Below, piece by piece: positions 20,343-29,568 of a stretch of 64,000 bases of DNA (position 1 is its first letter; every line of letters begins with the position of its first letter). Position numbers and translations under genes: made by a program. The notes beneath the pieces are model-generated. The model did no database searches and had not been told where the DNA came from. It saw only the letters and a list, made by a program, of their open reading frames with translations. This DNA comes from Sphingomicrobium arenosum (GTDB taxonomy: Bacteria; Pseudomonadota; Alphaproteobacteria; Sphingomonadales; Sphingomonadaceae). Where the stretch lies: contig NZ_JANPVN010000001.1 in assembly GCF_026157085.1 (NCBI RefSeq), positions 1,860,001 to 1,924,000 on the forward strand. The letters are read 5' to 3'.

Positions 20343-21908
20343 ATGACGCATCAACCAAACCGCATCGCGCTGGCAGCCATGGCCGCGCTGGCCGCTACTA
20401 CCATGGGATGCGCGACGACGCCCACCACGACGACGACAGCCCCCGCCGCGCCGACGCGCGCTGCCGTCGGCGCCGACCTCCTCGTGCGCGACGTTCGGGT
20501 CATCGATCCCGAACGTCGCCTCGTGCTCGAGCATCGCGACGTGCTGGTGCGCGACGGCATGATCCTCGCCATCGAGCCGACGGACAGCCTTGCGGTCGCC
20601 GCCGCGAAGGTGATCGACGGCAGCGGCAAGACGCTTCTCCCCGGCTATATCGATATGCACGCCCATGTCGGCTATGCCATGCTCCACCAGCCCACCTTGT
20701 CGATGATGCTCGCCAACGGCATCACAGGGGTGCGCGACATGTCGGCCGACTGCCGCGACGACGAGGGCGGCATGCTGATGTGCCGCGAACAATTGCTCGA
20801 CAGCCGCGAGAAGATCGCAAACGGCACCATGGCGGGGCCTGACCTGCTCTCGCTCGGCACCGCCAAGATCGACAGCAATCGCGGCGAGGATATCACCGGG
20901 CGCGCCGCGCTCTATCGCGTCGCCACCCCCGACCAGGCCCGCGCCGCCGTCGCGGCCTTCGACGCCGAGGGCATGGAGTTCCTCAAGGTGAGCCAGGAAT
21001 TCATGCCCGACGCCTTTGCCGCATTGCTCGAGGAAGCCGCCGCGCGCAACCTTCGGGTCACCGGTCATGTGCCGATGATGTATTCGGTCGGCGAGGTCGC
21101 CGCCATGGGCATGGCCTCGATCGAGCACGCGCGCGACCTGCCGCTCGACTGTTCGGGGCATGGCTCGGTCTATCGCGGCGCCATTGCTGCCGCCTTGAAG
21201 GGCGAGGCCGACTGGCCCGACCGCGACGCCATGCCGGGCCTCGCGCGCAACAGTTTCGATCCCGCGCTCTGCGCCGACCAGCTCGCCGCCATGCGCGCGG
21301 CCGGCACCGCCTACGTGCCGACCCACCTCACCCGCGAGATGGACTATCGCGCCGCCGATCCCGCCTATCGCGACGACCCCCGTCTCGCCTACATCTCGGC
21401 CCCGCAGCGCGGCTTCTGGGACCGCGACCTCGACCGCACGGCGCAAGCGTCCGACGACCAGCGCGCCGACCTCGAAGACTTCTTCGACCTCGGGCTGCGT
21501 ACCACTCGCATGGCGCACGAGGCAGGCGTCGCGGTCATGGTCGGCACCGATGCCAATGACACGATGGTCTTCCCCGGCTTCTCCTATCATGACGAGATGG
21601 CGCATCTCGCCGCCGCGGGCCTGTCGCCGATGGACGTCCTGCGCGCCGCGACCACCGTGCCCGCTACCTTCCTTGGCCGCGCCGACCTCGGCGGCATCGC
21701 GCCGGGCAAGCGCGCCGACTTCCTGCTCCTGTCGGGCGATCCGCTCGCCGATATCGACGACAGCGACACGATCAGCCTCGTCGTCCAGCGCGGTCGCATC
21801 CACGACCGCGCCGCGCTCGATGCGCTGCTCGCCGACGTGCGCGCCTTCGTCGCCGCCACCGATGCGGCGATGGCGGCACAGGATGCGGCATCGGGGGGTG
21901 GCCAGTAG
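20343..21908 (+). CDS. Exported lipoprotein amidohydrolase (imidazolonepropionase-like)
   Basis: This metal-dependent amidohydrolase has 521 residues. A signal sequence ends in a lipobox with Cys23 (ATTMGC), followed by a Thr/Pro/Ala-rich linker. The active-site residues are His106 and His108 in DMHAHVG, Lys in EFLKVSQ, His in RVTGHVP, His in SIEHARD, and Asp in GTDAND, which fits a binuclear or mononuclear metal site. I chose the ATG at 20343 because GAGGGGCAG precedes it. An upstream in-frame GTG at 20313 is less likely. The substrate is unknown; relatives cleave peptides and carbamates. Confidence 0.9.
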   Translation: MTHQPNRIALAAMAALAATTMGCATTPTTTTTAPAAPTRAAVGADLLVRDVRVIDPERRLVLEHRDVLVRDGMILAIEPTDSLAVAAAKVIDGSGKTLLPGYIDMHAHVGYAMLHQPTLSMMLANGITGVRDMSADCRDDEGGMLMCREQLLDSREKIANGTMAGPDLLSLGTAKIDSNRGEDITGRAALYRVATPDQARAAVAAFDAEGMEFLKVSQEFMPDAFAALLEEAAARNLRVTGHVPMMYSVGEVAAMGMASIEHARDLPLDCSGHGSVYRGAIAAALKGEADWPDRDAMPGLARNSFDPALCADQLAAMRAAGTAYVPTHLTREMDYRAADPAYRDDPRLAYISAPQRGFWDRDLDRTAQASDDQRADLEDFFDLGLRTTRMAHEAGVAVMVGTDANDTMVFPGFSYHDEMAHLAAAGLSPMDVLRAATTVPATFLGRADLGGIAPGKRADFLLLSGDPLADIDDSDTISLVVQRGRIHDRAALDALLADVRAFVAATDAAMAAQDAASGGGQ

Positions 21909-21966
21909 CGCCAAGCGCGCCTACATCAGCCGGCAACATTCACCCTTCGACGGAGATCAACGCCTC

Positions 21967-22416
21967 ATGGCCGATACCCTCACCCTCACCCTCTCGACCG
22001 GCGGCGACGTCGTCATCAAGCTGCGCCCCGACCTTGCCCCCGGCCATGTCGAGCGCATCACCAGCCTCGCCAATGACGGCTTTTACGACGGCGTCGTCTT
22101 CCACCGCGTCATCCCCGGCTTCATGGCGCAGGGCGGCGATCCGACCGGCACCGGCACCGGCGGCAGCGACCTGCCCGACCTCAAGGCCGAATTCTCTGCC
22201 GAACCGCATGTGCGCGGCACCTGCTCGATGGCGCGCACGCCCGATCCCAACTCGGCCAACAGCCAGTTCTTTATCTGCTTCGACGATGCTCGCTTCCTCG
22301 ACAACCAGTACACTGTCTGGGGCCAGGTCGAGAGCGGCATGGAATATGTCGACCAGCTGCCCAAGGGCGAGCCGGTCCCCAACCCCGGCAAGATCGAGAA
22401 AGCGACCGTTTCCTAA
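21967..22416 (+). CDS. Cyclophilin-type peptidyl-prolyl cis-trans isomerase
   Basis: This 149-residue cytosolic cyclophilin catalyses proline isomerisation in folding. The family signature FHRVIPGFMAQGGDPTGTG is present, with active-site Arg in FHRV, Gln in MAQGG and Phe in SQFFICF. There is no signal peptide, unlike periplasmic PpiA. GGAGATCAACGCC lies before the ATG. Its stop overlaps the stop of the convergent DUF418 gene by 4 bp. Confidence 0.96.
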   Translation: MADTLTLTLSTGGDVVIKLRPDLAPGHVERITSLANDGFYDGVVFHRVIPGFMAQGGDPTGTGTGGSDLPDLKAEFSAEPHVRGTCSMARTPDPNSANSQFFICFDDARFLDNQYTVWGQVESGMEYVDQLPKGEPVPNPGKIEKATVS

Positions 22417-23672
22417 GCGATCGCTTGCTGACCCGTGGCAAGGCGCATCTCTTGCGCCTTGCCATAGGTCAGGCTGCGCCACAGCCATTCGGCCGGCCCG
22501 AAGGCGTGAGACGCCAGCCACCAGCGACTGAAGACGACCTGGGCGGCGAAAATCGCCAGCGTCAGCAGCACGTGCCAGCCGAGGCTCAGCTGGTTGATCA
22601 GCCCCAGCCCATAGCCGAAGAAAATGACCGCCTGCACGACCGACTGGGCGAGATAATTGGTCAGCGCCATCCGCCCCATCGGCGCGAACAGCCTGAGCCA
22701 CCGCTCGCGTCCCTTGGCACAGGCCAGCGCGGCCAGCGCGGCATAGGCCAGCCCCAACAACGGTACCGATAGGCTGTAGGCGCTCGCATAGAGGACCAGT
22801 CCCCACTCCTCGGGCCGCCACCATCCCAGCGCCAACACGGCCTTCAGGACCGCGACGGGCAGGCCGAGCGCCAGCCCGACCAGCACCACGCGCTTCAACA
22901 GCGGCGCGAAGGCCGCGGGATCGCGGTGGATGCCTTCGCGCCCCACCCACAGCCCGATGAGGAACATCCCCAGCACCTTGGTGAAGCGCATCTCGTCGAG
23001 ATAGACGACGAAGCGCAGGTACAGGTCGATGACGTGGCTGCGCAGTTGCATCCACAGGTCCGCACTTTCCCAGATGCGCGTCGGCCCACCCGGTCCGAAC
23101 GGCACGTCGAGCGCGGCGGCCAGCGGCGCCACCTTGGGCATCAGCAGCGGGAACACGTTGAACCCCGCCACCTCCTGCCACGCCGCCCAGCCCACCGGCA
23201 CCAACCAGCAGATCACCGCCGCCGGGATGAGCGCGCGCGTCGGCAGCCATCGCAGCGCGAGCAGCACCAACCCCATCAGCGCGTAGAGCAGCAAGATGTC
23301 GCCGATCCAGATCAGCAGGATATGCGCGACCCCGAACAGCGCGAGAAAGAAGAGCCGCCGCGCATAGCGGCCCGCCCCTTCGCCCTTCGCCTCGATCCGC
23401 TCGAGCTGGAGCGCGAAGCCGATGCCGAACAGGAGCGAGAAGAGCGCGTAGAATTTGCCGTGGACGAGCGTCTCGAACAGGAGATCCAGCGACCGATCCA
23501 CCATCCCACCGCCGAGCGCCGCGCGTGCCTCCGCATCCATGAAATACCAGCCGGAAAAGGTCGTCATGTTGGCGAACAGGATGCCGAGCAGCGCCAACCC
23601 GCGCACCCCGTCGAGGAGCACCAGCCGTTTGGCGGCATCGATCGGCCCGGCGGGCATGGCGGCTTCGGTCAT
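22413..23672 (-). CDS. DUF418-family multi-pass membrane protein
   Basis: This predicted inner-membrane protein has about 10-11 hydrophobic segments and 419 residues from the ATG at 23672. The N-terminal LDGVRGLALLGILFANM and the C-terminal NYLAQSVV and GPAEWLWRSLTYG are typical of the DUF418 family (YeiB-like). The role is unknown; related proteins are thought to transport or modify small molecules. A longer start at 23696 is possible but adds a Gly-rich tail with no obvious role. Its stop codon overlaps that of the cyclophilin gene. Confidence 0.88.
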   Translation of the reverse strand: MTEAAMPAGPIDAAKRLVLLDGVRGLALLGILFANMTTFSGWYFMDAEARAALGGGMVDRSLDLLFETLVHGKFYALFSLLFGIGFALQLERIEAKGEGAGRYARRLFFLALFGVAHILLIWIGDILLLYALMGLVLLALRWLPTRALIPAAVICWLVPVGWAAWQEVAGFNVFPLLMPKVAPLAAALDVPFGPGGPTRIWESADLWMQLRSHVIDLYLRFVVYLDEMRFTKVLGMFLIGLWVGREGIHRDPAAFAPLLKRVVLVGLALGLPVAVLKAVLALGWWRPEEWGLVLYASAYSLSVPLLGLAYAALAALACAKGRERWLRLFAPMGRMALTNYLAQSVVQAVIFFGYGLGLINQLSLGWHVLLTLAIFAAQVVFSRWWLASHAFGPAEWLWRSLTYGKAQEMRLATGQQAIA

Positions 23673-23760
23673 GGCAGGTCCCCCTGCTTCGCCCATTAAC
23701 CCAGATCAACAGTGTCGCCAACGTCTATTCGCCGCGCGCCTGCGCGCCTAAGAAGAAGCC

Positions 23761-24519
23761 ATGACCAGCACCATCACCCTCATCACCGGCGCTTCCGCCG
23801 GCCTCGGCGAGGAATTCGCTCGCCAATATGCCCGGAAAGGGCACCGCCTCGTCCTCGTCGCGCGCCGCCGCGACCGCCTCGATGCGCTTGCCGCCGAGCT
23901 CGGCAATGCCCGTACGATCGCCACGGACCTCAGCGAACCCCACGCCGCCAGCCGCCTCCTCGCTGACGTGGCCTCGGCGGGTGAGACGGTCGGAACGCTC
24001 GTCAACAATGCGGGCTTCGGGCTCGTCGGCGCCTTCGATGCGCTCGACAATGCCCGCCAGCGCGAGATGATCGATTTGAACTGCGGCGCGCTCACCGAGC
24101 TCGCCCATGGTGTCATTCCCGGCATGAAACGACTCGGGCACGGCGGCATCGTGAACGTCGCCTCGGTCGCCAGTTTCCAGCCGGGCCCCGGCATGGCGGT
24201 CTATTTCGCGACCAAGGCCTATGTCCTCTCCTTCACCGAAGCGCTCCACGAAGAATTGCGCAAATCCGGCATTTCCGTCAGCGCGCTCTGCCCCGGCCCG
24301 ACCGCCACCGAGTTTGGCGACGTGGCCGGTTTTGGCGGAAATTCGGCGGTCGATGCGGTCAAGATGACCGCCGAAGAGGTCGTCGCCGCCGGGATCGCCG
24401 GATTGGACGCCAACAAGGCCGTCGTCGTGCCGGGTCTCGCCAACAAGATTTCCGCCAATTCCAGCCGTTTCCTGACCCGCAAGGCGGTGCGGAAGATCGT
24501 CGGCATCATCAAAAAGTGA
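23761..24519 (+). CDS. Short-chain dehydrogenase/reductase
   Basis: This 252-residue classical SDR oxidoreductase uses NAD(P)H. It shows the nucleotide-binding TGASAGLG (residues 9-16), NNAG (82-85), a catalytic Ser near 135-138, and Tyr148-x-x-x-Lys152 (YFATK). The basic ARRRDR segment after the second strand suggests NADP(H) preference. The substrate cannot be predicted. A candidate small RNA gene begins about 54 bp after its stop. Confidence 0.93.
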   Translation: MTSTITLITGASAGLGEEFARQYARKGHRLVLVARRRDRLDALAAELGNARTIATDLSEPHAASRLLADVASAGETVGTLVNNAGFGLVGAFDALDNARQREMIDLNCGALTELAHGVIPGMKRLGHGGIVNVASVASFQPGPGMAVYFATKAYVLSFTEALHEELRKSGISVSALCPGPTATEFGDVAGFGGNSAVDAVKMTAEEVVAAGIAGLDANKAVVVPGLANKISANSSRFLTRKAVRKIVGIIKK

Positions 24520-24538
24520 ACGTTCACAACTTTTGCAC

Positions 24539-24567
24539 TTGCACAATAAATTGTGCGGTGCGATAAA
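24539..24567 (+). promoter_or_regulatory. Promoter of the candidate small RNA, with inverted repeat
   Basis: TTGCAC (24539-24544) and GATAAA (24562-24567) are separated by 17 bases, a good sigma-70-type arrangement. Between them lies GCACAAT-AA-ATTGTGC (24541-24556), a 7-bp inverted repeat that could be an operator. The -35 region is inside a 17-bp sequence that recurs upstream of rel. Confidence 0.6.
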
Positions 24568-24573
24568 GGTTGC

Positions 24574-24642
24574 GTCGGACCACTGGTTCGGCATCCTCTC
24601 CTGACGGGGCCCGGACACTTTCGAGTGACCGGGCCCTTTTTT
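24574..24642 (+). ncRNA. Candidate trans-acting small RNA of about 69 nt
   Basis: A short transcription unit is defined by the promoter at 24539-24567 and a strong terminator at 24607-24642. It contains a first hairpin CGGACC-ACT-GGTTCG (24576-24590). An unpaired linker with CCTCTCCT (24595-24602) follows, which is complementary to Shine-Dalgarno sequences, and then the terminator stem. No ORF with a ribosome site fits. Hairpin, C/U-rich anti-SD linker and terminator is the layout of alphaproteobacterial sRNAs such as the suhB/MmgR (alpha-r8) family. Membership is an inference. It could alternatively be an attenuated leader of the Cdc48-like gene 74 bp downstream. Confidence 0.62.
24607..24642 (+). 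terminator. Strong intrinsic terminator of the small RNA
   Basis: GGGCCCGG-A-CACT pairs with AGTG-A-CCGGGCCC around a TTCG loop, followed by TTTTTT. There is a single A-A mismatch in a 13-position stem. Confidence 0.9.
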
Positions 24643-24715
24643 CATTCCGCCTCCGTCCCCACGTGAACCTTTGTCCGCGCCGACCCATTGTCGGTGGAAG
24701 AACGAAGGAATATCC

Positions 24716-27052
24716 GTGCCCGACAGCGATACGAAGACGAAGCCCAACCGCGTCCAGGTGGCCAGCCTGCCGCCCGCCGATTCAGGGCGCGGCCTCGCGC
24801 GCCTGCCTGCCCAGCTGATGGACCGCCTCCGGCTCGCCGATGGCGATGTCATCACCATCACCGGCAAGCGCACCACCCCGGCGCGCGCCATCCGTCCCTA
24901 CAAGGACGATACCGGGCTCGACATCATCCGCCTCGACGGGCTCCAGCGTTCCAACGCGGGCGTCGGCGCGGGCGATTTCGTCACCGTGGAAAAAGCCACC
25001 TCCAAGCCCGCCAAGAAGGTCAGCTTCGCTCCCGCGCAAGCGGGTGTGCGCCTGTCGGGGTCGACCGACGCCCTCAAGCGCAGCTTCTTCGGCGCGCCGC
25101 TCACCAAGGGCGATTTCGTCGCCACCGCCGGTCACCAGCGCGTCAACACCGACATGCCGGAAACCATCCGCCAGCTTCTTCAGGCCCCCACCTTCGCGCT
25201 CCAGGAAATTCGCCTCCGCGTCGTCTCGACCAAGCCCGAGGGCATCGTCCATATCGACGCCGACACCGAGATCGAGCTGATGCCCGAGGGCGCGGCGGTC
25301 GAGGCGGGCGAGCGCCCGGCGATCACCTATGACGACCTTGGCGGCATGACCGACACCATCGACGCGCTGCGCGAAATGGTCGAACTGCCCTTGAGGCATC
25401 CCGAACTGTTCCAGCGCCTTGGCGTCGACCCGCCCAAGGGCGTCCTGCTTCACGGCCCGCCCGGCACCGGCAAGACCATGCTCGCGCGCGCCGTCGCCAA
25501 TGAAAGCGACGCCGAATTCTTCCATATCGCTGGCCCCGAGGTCATGGGCTCGGCCTATGGCGAATCGGAAAAGAAGCTCCGCGAACTGTTCGACAATGCC
25601 GCGAAGGCCGCGCCCAGCATCGTCTTCATCGACGAGATCGACTCAATCGCCCCGAAACGCGACAAGGTGCAGGGCGAGGCCGAAAAGCGCCTCGTCGCCC
25701 AGCTTCTCACGCTGATGGACGGCCTCGAACCACGCGCCAATCTGGTCGTCATCGCCGCCACCAACCGGCCCGATGCCATCGATCCCGCATTGAGGCGCCC
25801 CGGCCGCTTCGACCGCGAGATCGTCGTCGGCGTCCCCGACGAGGCCGGCCGCCGCGAAATCCTCGGCATCCACACGCGCGGCATGCCGCTCGCCGAGGAT
25901 GTCGACTTGGACAAGCTGGCGCGCCGCACCTACGGCTTCGTCGGCGCCGACATGGCCAGCCTGACGCGCGAGGCCGCGCTTGAGGCCGTCCGCCGCATCA
26001 TGCCGCAGATCAATCTCAGCGAAGAGGAGATCCCGCAGGACATCCTCGACAGCCTGGCCGTCACCGCCGACGACTTCCGCGAAGCACAAAAGCGCGTCCA
26101 GCCCAGCGCCATGCGCGAGGTCATGGTCGAGGTACCGCGCGTCGGCTGGGACGATATCGGCGGCCTCGACGAGGCGCGCGACAAGCTGAAGGAGGGCATC
26201 GAACTGCCGCTCCGTCATCCCGACGCCTTCCGCCGCCTCGGCATCCGCCCGGCCCGCGGCTTCCTCCTCTACGGTCCGCCCGGCACCGGCAAGACACTGC
26301 TCGCCAAGGCCGCCGCGCGCGAATCCGAGGCCAATTTCATCGCCACCAAATCTTCGGACCTCCTGTCCAAATGGTATGGCGAGAGCGAACAGCAGATCGC
26401 CCGCCTCTTCAGCCGCGCCCGGCAGGTCGCCCCCACCGTCATCTTTATCGACGAGATCGACAGCCTCGTGCCCGCGCGCGGTGGCTCGATGGGCGAACCC
26501 GCCGTGACCGAGCGCGTCGTCAACACGATCCTCGCCGAAATGGACGGGCTGGAGGAGATGAACAACGTCGTCGTCATCGGCGCGTCCAACCGCCCCAACC
26601 TCCTCGACCCCGCGCTCCTGCGCCCCGGCCGCTTCGATGAATTGATCTACGTCGGCCCGCCCACGCTCGAAGGGCGCCGCCGCATTCTCGAGATTCACAC
26701 CTCGAACATGCCGCTCGGCAAGGATGTCGATCTCGACTTCCTCGCCGAGAAGACCGAGCGCTTCACCGGCGCCGACCTCGAGGATCTCGTGCGCCGCGCG
26801 GGCCTCACCGCCATGCGCCGCGACATGGAGAAGGCCGAGGTGTCCAAGGCCGATTTCGATGCCGCGCTCGAGGAGACCAAGCCCTCGGTAACGCAGAAGA
26901 TGATCGACCAATATGCCCGCATCCGCTCCAACCTGAAACAGGATGCGATCAAGCCCGGCCCGACCATCGGCTTCGTCTCGCCGGGCATGCTCAGCCCGCG
27001 CAACGCGCAGAAGAACGGCAAGCCCGCCAACGGCGAGGGGGAGGCCGAATAG
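24716..27052 (+). CDS. Cdc48/VAT-type AAA+ ATPase
   Basis: This 778-residue ATPase has the Cdc48/p97 architecture. An N-terminal double-psi barrel (about 10-95) and Cdc48 domain 2 (about 110-190) come first. The D1 AAA domain has Walker A GPPGTGKT (247-254) and Walker B Asp306-Glu307. The D2 AAA domain has GPPGTGKT (520-527) and Asp579-Glu580. Both have arginine-finger-like RRPGRFD/LRPGRFD segments. It probably unfolds proteins as a hexamer; partners in bacteria are not established. The start is GTG at 24716, with GAAGGA just upstream. The C-terminus is polar and lacks a recognisable binding motif. Confidence 0.94.
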   Translation: MPDSDTKTKPNRVQVASLPPADSGRGLARLPAQLMDRLRLADGDVITITGKRTTPARAIRPYKDDTGLDIIRLDGLQRSNAGVGAGDFVTVEKATSKPAKKVSFAPAQAGVRLSGSTDALKRSFFGAPLTKGDFVATAGHQRVNTDMPETIRQLLQAPTFALQEIRLRVVSTKPEGIVHIDADTEIELMPEGAAVEAGERPAITYDDLGGMTDTIDALREMVELPLRHPELFQRLGVDPPKGVLLHGPPGTGKTMLARAVANESDAEFFHIAGPEVMGSAYGESEKKLRELFDNAAKAAPSIVFIDEIDSIAPKRDKVQGEAEKRLVAQLLTLMDGLEPRANLVVIAATNRPDAIDPALRRPGRFDREIVVGVPDEAGRREILGIHTRGMPLAEDVDLDKLARRTYGFVGADMASLTREAALEAVRRIMPQINLSEEEIPQDILDSLAVTADDFREAQKRVQPSAMREVMVEVPRVGWDDIGGLDEARDKLKEGIELPLRHPDAFRRLGIRPARGFLLYGPPGTGKTLLAKAAARESEANFIATKSSDLLSKWYGESEQQIARLFSRARQVAPTVIFIDEIDSLVPARGGSMGEPAVTERVVNTILAEMDGLEEMNNVVVIGASNRPNLLDPALLRPGRFDELIYVGPPTLEGRRRILEIHTSNMPLGKDVDLDFLAEKTERFTGADLEDLVRRAGLTAMRRDMEKAEVSKADFDAALEETKPSVTQKMIDQYARIRSNLKQDAIKPGPTIGFVSPGMLSPRNAQKNGKPANGEGEAE

Positions 27053-27055
27053 GCG

Positions 27056-28357
27056 CTAACCCCGCGTCCGCCCGAACAGCGCGAGGCTGAGCGCCAGAAG
27101 CGCGATCAGCACGGTAAAGGCGAGCCATGGCGCGGCATGATAGAGGAGCAGCGTGCCGGTCGGCGCGAAGATGAAGGCGAAGCCGTTGACGCTCGTCGTC
27201 AATCCCGCCACCGCACCCTGCTCGGCCAGCGGCACCGCCAGGCTCGCCCCCGATGCAAAGCCCGGACGCGTCAGCCCGAACCCGAGGCAGGCGATGCCAT
27301 AGCCCAGAACGAGGCCGTAGAGGCTGGCTGCCAGCATCACCACCACGATGCCGACGATCCCCACCATCGCCCCGACGATGATCAGCTGGCGAGGCGCCCA
27401 GCCCGAACGCGGGATCACCCCCCATTGCGCCACCAGCGAGGCGATCGCCCCGCCCATCAGCACGATCCCCACCTCGTCGAGCGAGCGCGCCGGATCGAGC
27501 CCGAGCACGTCGATCGTATAAAAGCCCACCACCGTCAGCAGCCCCGCCATCGACGTATTGGTGATCGCGCCTGCCACCAGCCAGTCGCGTACACGCCGAT
27601 CGTGCCAGCGCAGTCGCCCGCTCGGCGCGGCAGACGTCGCTGCCCTGACCGACGCGCCGGTAGGGCTCGCGCTCGGAAATCCCATCGCCGCCGAACGTGC
27701 GCGCCGCACCCGCGCGCGATCGTCGGGCAGCCGCCGCCAGACCACCACCCAGGTCGCCACGCCGAGCGCGGCAAAGACATAGAGCGGGCCGATCAGCTCG
27801 AGCCCCGGCAGCGCGAAGGCGGGCACCAGCGCGGGGCCGATCACCGTTCCCAGCCCGAAGGCCGCGGTGAGGCCCGACAGCGCCACCGTTCGGCTCGATC
27901 GCCGCGTGCGCGCTGCCAGATAGGCCTGCGTCCCAGCCGGCGTCGCGCAGCCGAGTAGCCCGTAGACCGCGCGCACCACCGCGAACCCCAGCATCGCGGG
28001 CAGCACGCCGACCCACCCCTCGAGCCCCGCCTGCAGCGCCACCGCGCAGCCCAGCGTCGAAGTGATGAACCCGACGAGCCCGATCAGGATCAGCGATTTT
28101 CGCCCATGGCTGTCCGAACGTCGTGCCCAGATCGGCGCCAGCACGACCCACGCCACGGCAGAGGTCGTGAAGGCCAGCGCCATCCAGAAATCGTCCACCC
28201 CGAGCGACCTGCCCACCGGCGGAATGATCGTCTGCATTGCCGTATTGCCCGTCGCGGTGACCAGCATCGCGCTCCACAACAGGGCGAAATCGCGCCGCGA
28301 CAACGCGCTGCCCGGCACCTTGCCGAACGGCGTGCCCGCCGCATCCGCCGCGCCCAT
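27056..28357 (-). CDS. Major facilitator superfamily transporter
   Basis: This 433-residue inner-membrane transporter has about 12 helices in two halves. The loop 2-3 motif appears as PIWARRSDSHGRKSLILIG, close to the MFS G-x-x-x-D-x-x-G-R-K/R consensus. A long basic loop (about residues 210-250) separates the halves. The start at 28357 is chosen because the stop of the upstream phospholipase gene overlaps it (TGATG). Longer frames run into that gene. The substrate is unknown; drug or metabolite efflux is typical for this type. Confidence 0.88.
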   Translation of the reverse strand: MGAADAAGTPFGKVPGSALSRRDFALLWSAMLVTATGNTAMQTIIPPVGRSLGVDDFWMALAFTTSAVAWVVLAPIWARRSDSHGRKSLILIGLVGFITSTLGCAVALQAGLEGWVGVLPAMLGFAVVRAVYGLLGCATPAGTQAYLAARTRRSSRTVALSGLTAAFGLGTVIGPALVPAFALPGLELIGPLYVFAALGVATWVVVWRRLPDDRARVRRARSAAMGFPSASPTGASVRAATSAAPSGRLRWHDRRVRDWLVAGAITNTSMAGLLTVVGFYTIDVLGLDPARSLDEVGIVLMGGAIASLVAQWGVIPRSGWAPRQLIIVGAMVGIVGIVVVMLAASLYGLVLGYGIACLGFGLTRPGFASGASLAVPLAEQGAVAGLTTSVNGFAFIFAPTGTLLLYHAAPWLAFTVLIALLALSLALFGRTRG

Positions 28358-29520
28358 CAGTCGTCCCCCGCGAGCGGCAGGTTCAAGCGCCGGCTCACCG
28401 TATAATCCATCGTCGTGACGAGGAAATTGGCCAGCGCCCACACGGTGCGCTGCCACAACGTATCGCGTTCGGCGTGCAGCTGCGGCGTGATCTGCCGACT
28501 GTCGCGCAATTCGCCCGTCACCCAGTCGCGCATCATCGCCGCGACCTCGGCATCATCGATCCGCAGCATCACTTCCATGTTGAGAAACAGGCTGCGAAAA
28601 TCGAAGTTCGAGCTGCCGATATGCACCTTGTCGTCGACGACGATCAGCTTGGTGTGCAGCTTGCACTTCTCATATTCGTGAATTTCGACCCCGGCTTCCA
28701 AGAGCTGGTGGTAAACGTGCCGCGCCGCCGCGATGGTGGTCGTATTGTCGGACTTGGCGGCGGTCAGCAGCCGCACCTTCCCGCCATCCTTCGCCACCCG
28801 CTCCAGCCGCCGCAGCATCGCGCTCGATGGCGAGAAATAAGCGGCGACGAGGTCGACGTCGGTGGCGCTCCACAAATCGCGGATCATGCCCCCGGGCCAG
28901 GGCGTATGGCGCGGCCAGGGCGCCGAGAATTGCCATTGCAGCGGCCCCTCGAAGGTGCTCTGCCGCGCGACGATGTCGGACAATCGCATGAGCCGCGGCG
29001 TCTTTTCCTTCAGGAACCCGTCGACCGCGTCATAATAAGCAGCCAGCGGTTCGACCGCTTCCCCTTCGATAACCAGCCACAGGTCGCGCCAGCAGGTGGC
29101 GGGATCATCGCCCAGATAGGCATCGCCCAAATTCGCCCCGCCGATGATTGCGCGATTTCCATCGGCGATGAAGATCTTCTGGTGATTGCGGATGAGGTAG
29201 CGCCGCCCGAAGCGCGCGTTGAAGGCATTGGCCTCGCCGCCTGCCGCGCGCAGCGGCGCGAAAAAGGCGTCGACATCGTCCATGTCCGACAGGCCGAACC
29301 CGTCGACGATCAGTCGCACCTGTACCCCGCGCCCCGCCGCCGCCACGAGCGCATCGCGGATCTGCGTCCCGCATTCGTCATCGGCCAGGTCGTAGAAGAG
29401 GAGGTCGAGCTTCTCGCGCGCGCCCTCGATCATCTCGACGATGCGTGCGCGCCGGTCGGCGCCGCCCGCCACCAGCGTCATGTCATTGCCCGCGACGGTG
29501 AAGTGAAGGCGATCGGTCAT
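28357..29520 (-). CDS. Phospholipase D-family protein (cardiolipin synthase-like)
   Basis: This 387-residue phosphatidyltransferase or phosphodiesterase carries two HKD motifs: His113-x-Lys115-(x)4-Asp120 in RNHQKIFIAD, and His289-x-Lys291-(x)4-Asp296 in LHTKLIVVDD. Each is followed by a GGAN or GSSNFD segment. The N-terminus lacks the two transmembrane helices of classical cardiolipin synthase A, so it resembles ClsB-like or other soluble PLD enzymes. It is coupled to the MFS transporter gene downstream. Confidence 0.92.
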   Translation of the reverse strand: MTDRLHFTVAGNDMTLVAGGADRRARIVEMIEGAREKLDLLFYDLADDECGTQIRDALVAAAGRGVQVRLIVDGFGLSDMDDVDAFFAPLRAAGGEANAFNARFGRRYLIRNHQKIFIADGNRAIIGGANLGDAYLGDDPATCWRDLWLVIEGEAVEPLAAYYDAVDGFLKEKTPRLMRLSDIVARQSTFEGPLQWQFSAPWPRHTPWPGGMIRDLWSATDVDLVAAYFSPSSAMLRRLERVAKDGGKVRLLTAAKSDNTTTIAAARHVYHQLLEAGVEIHEYEKCKLHTKLIVVDDKVHIGSSNFDFRSLFLNMEVMLRIDDAEVAAMMRDWVTGELRDSRQITPQLHAERDTLWQRTVWALANFLVTTMDYTVSRRLNLPLAGDD

Positions 29521-29568
29521 TGCCCGCTTGGATGGCGACTGGCGCGCGCCCTTGCAAGCGTCCTGTCA

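Noticed and set aside
24541..24556. GCACAAT-AA-ATTGTGC as a separate terminator
   Set aside because: It has no T-run and lies between a -35 and a -10, so an operator or part of the promoter is a better reading.
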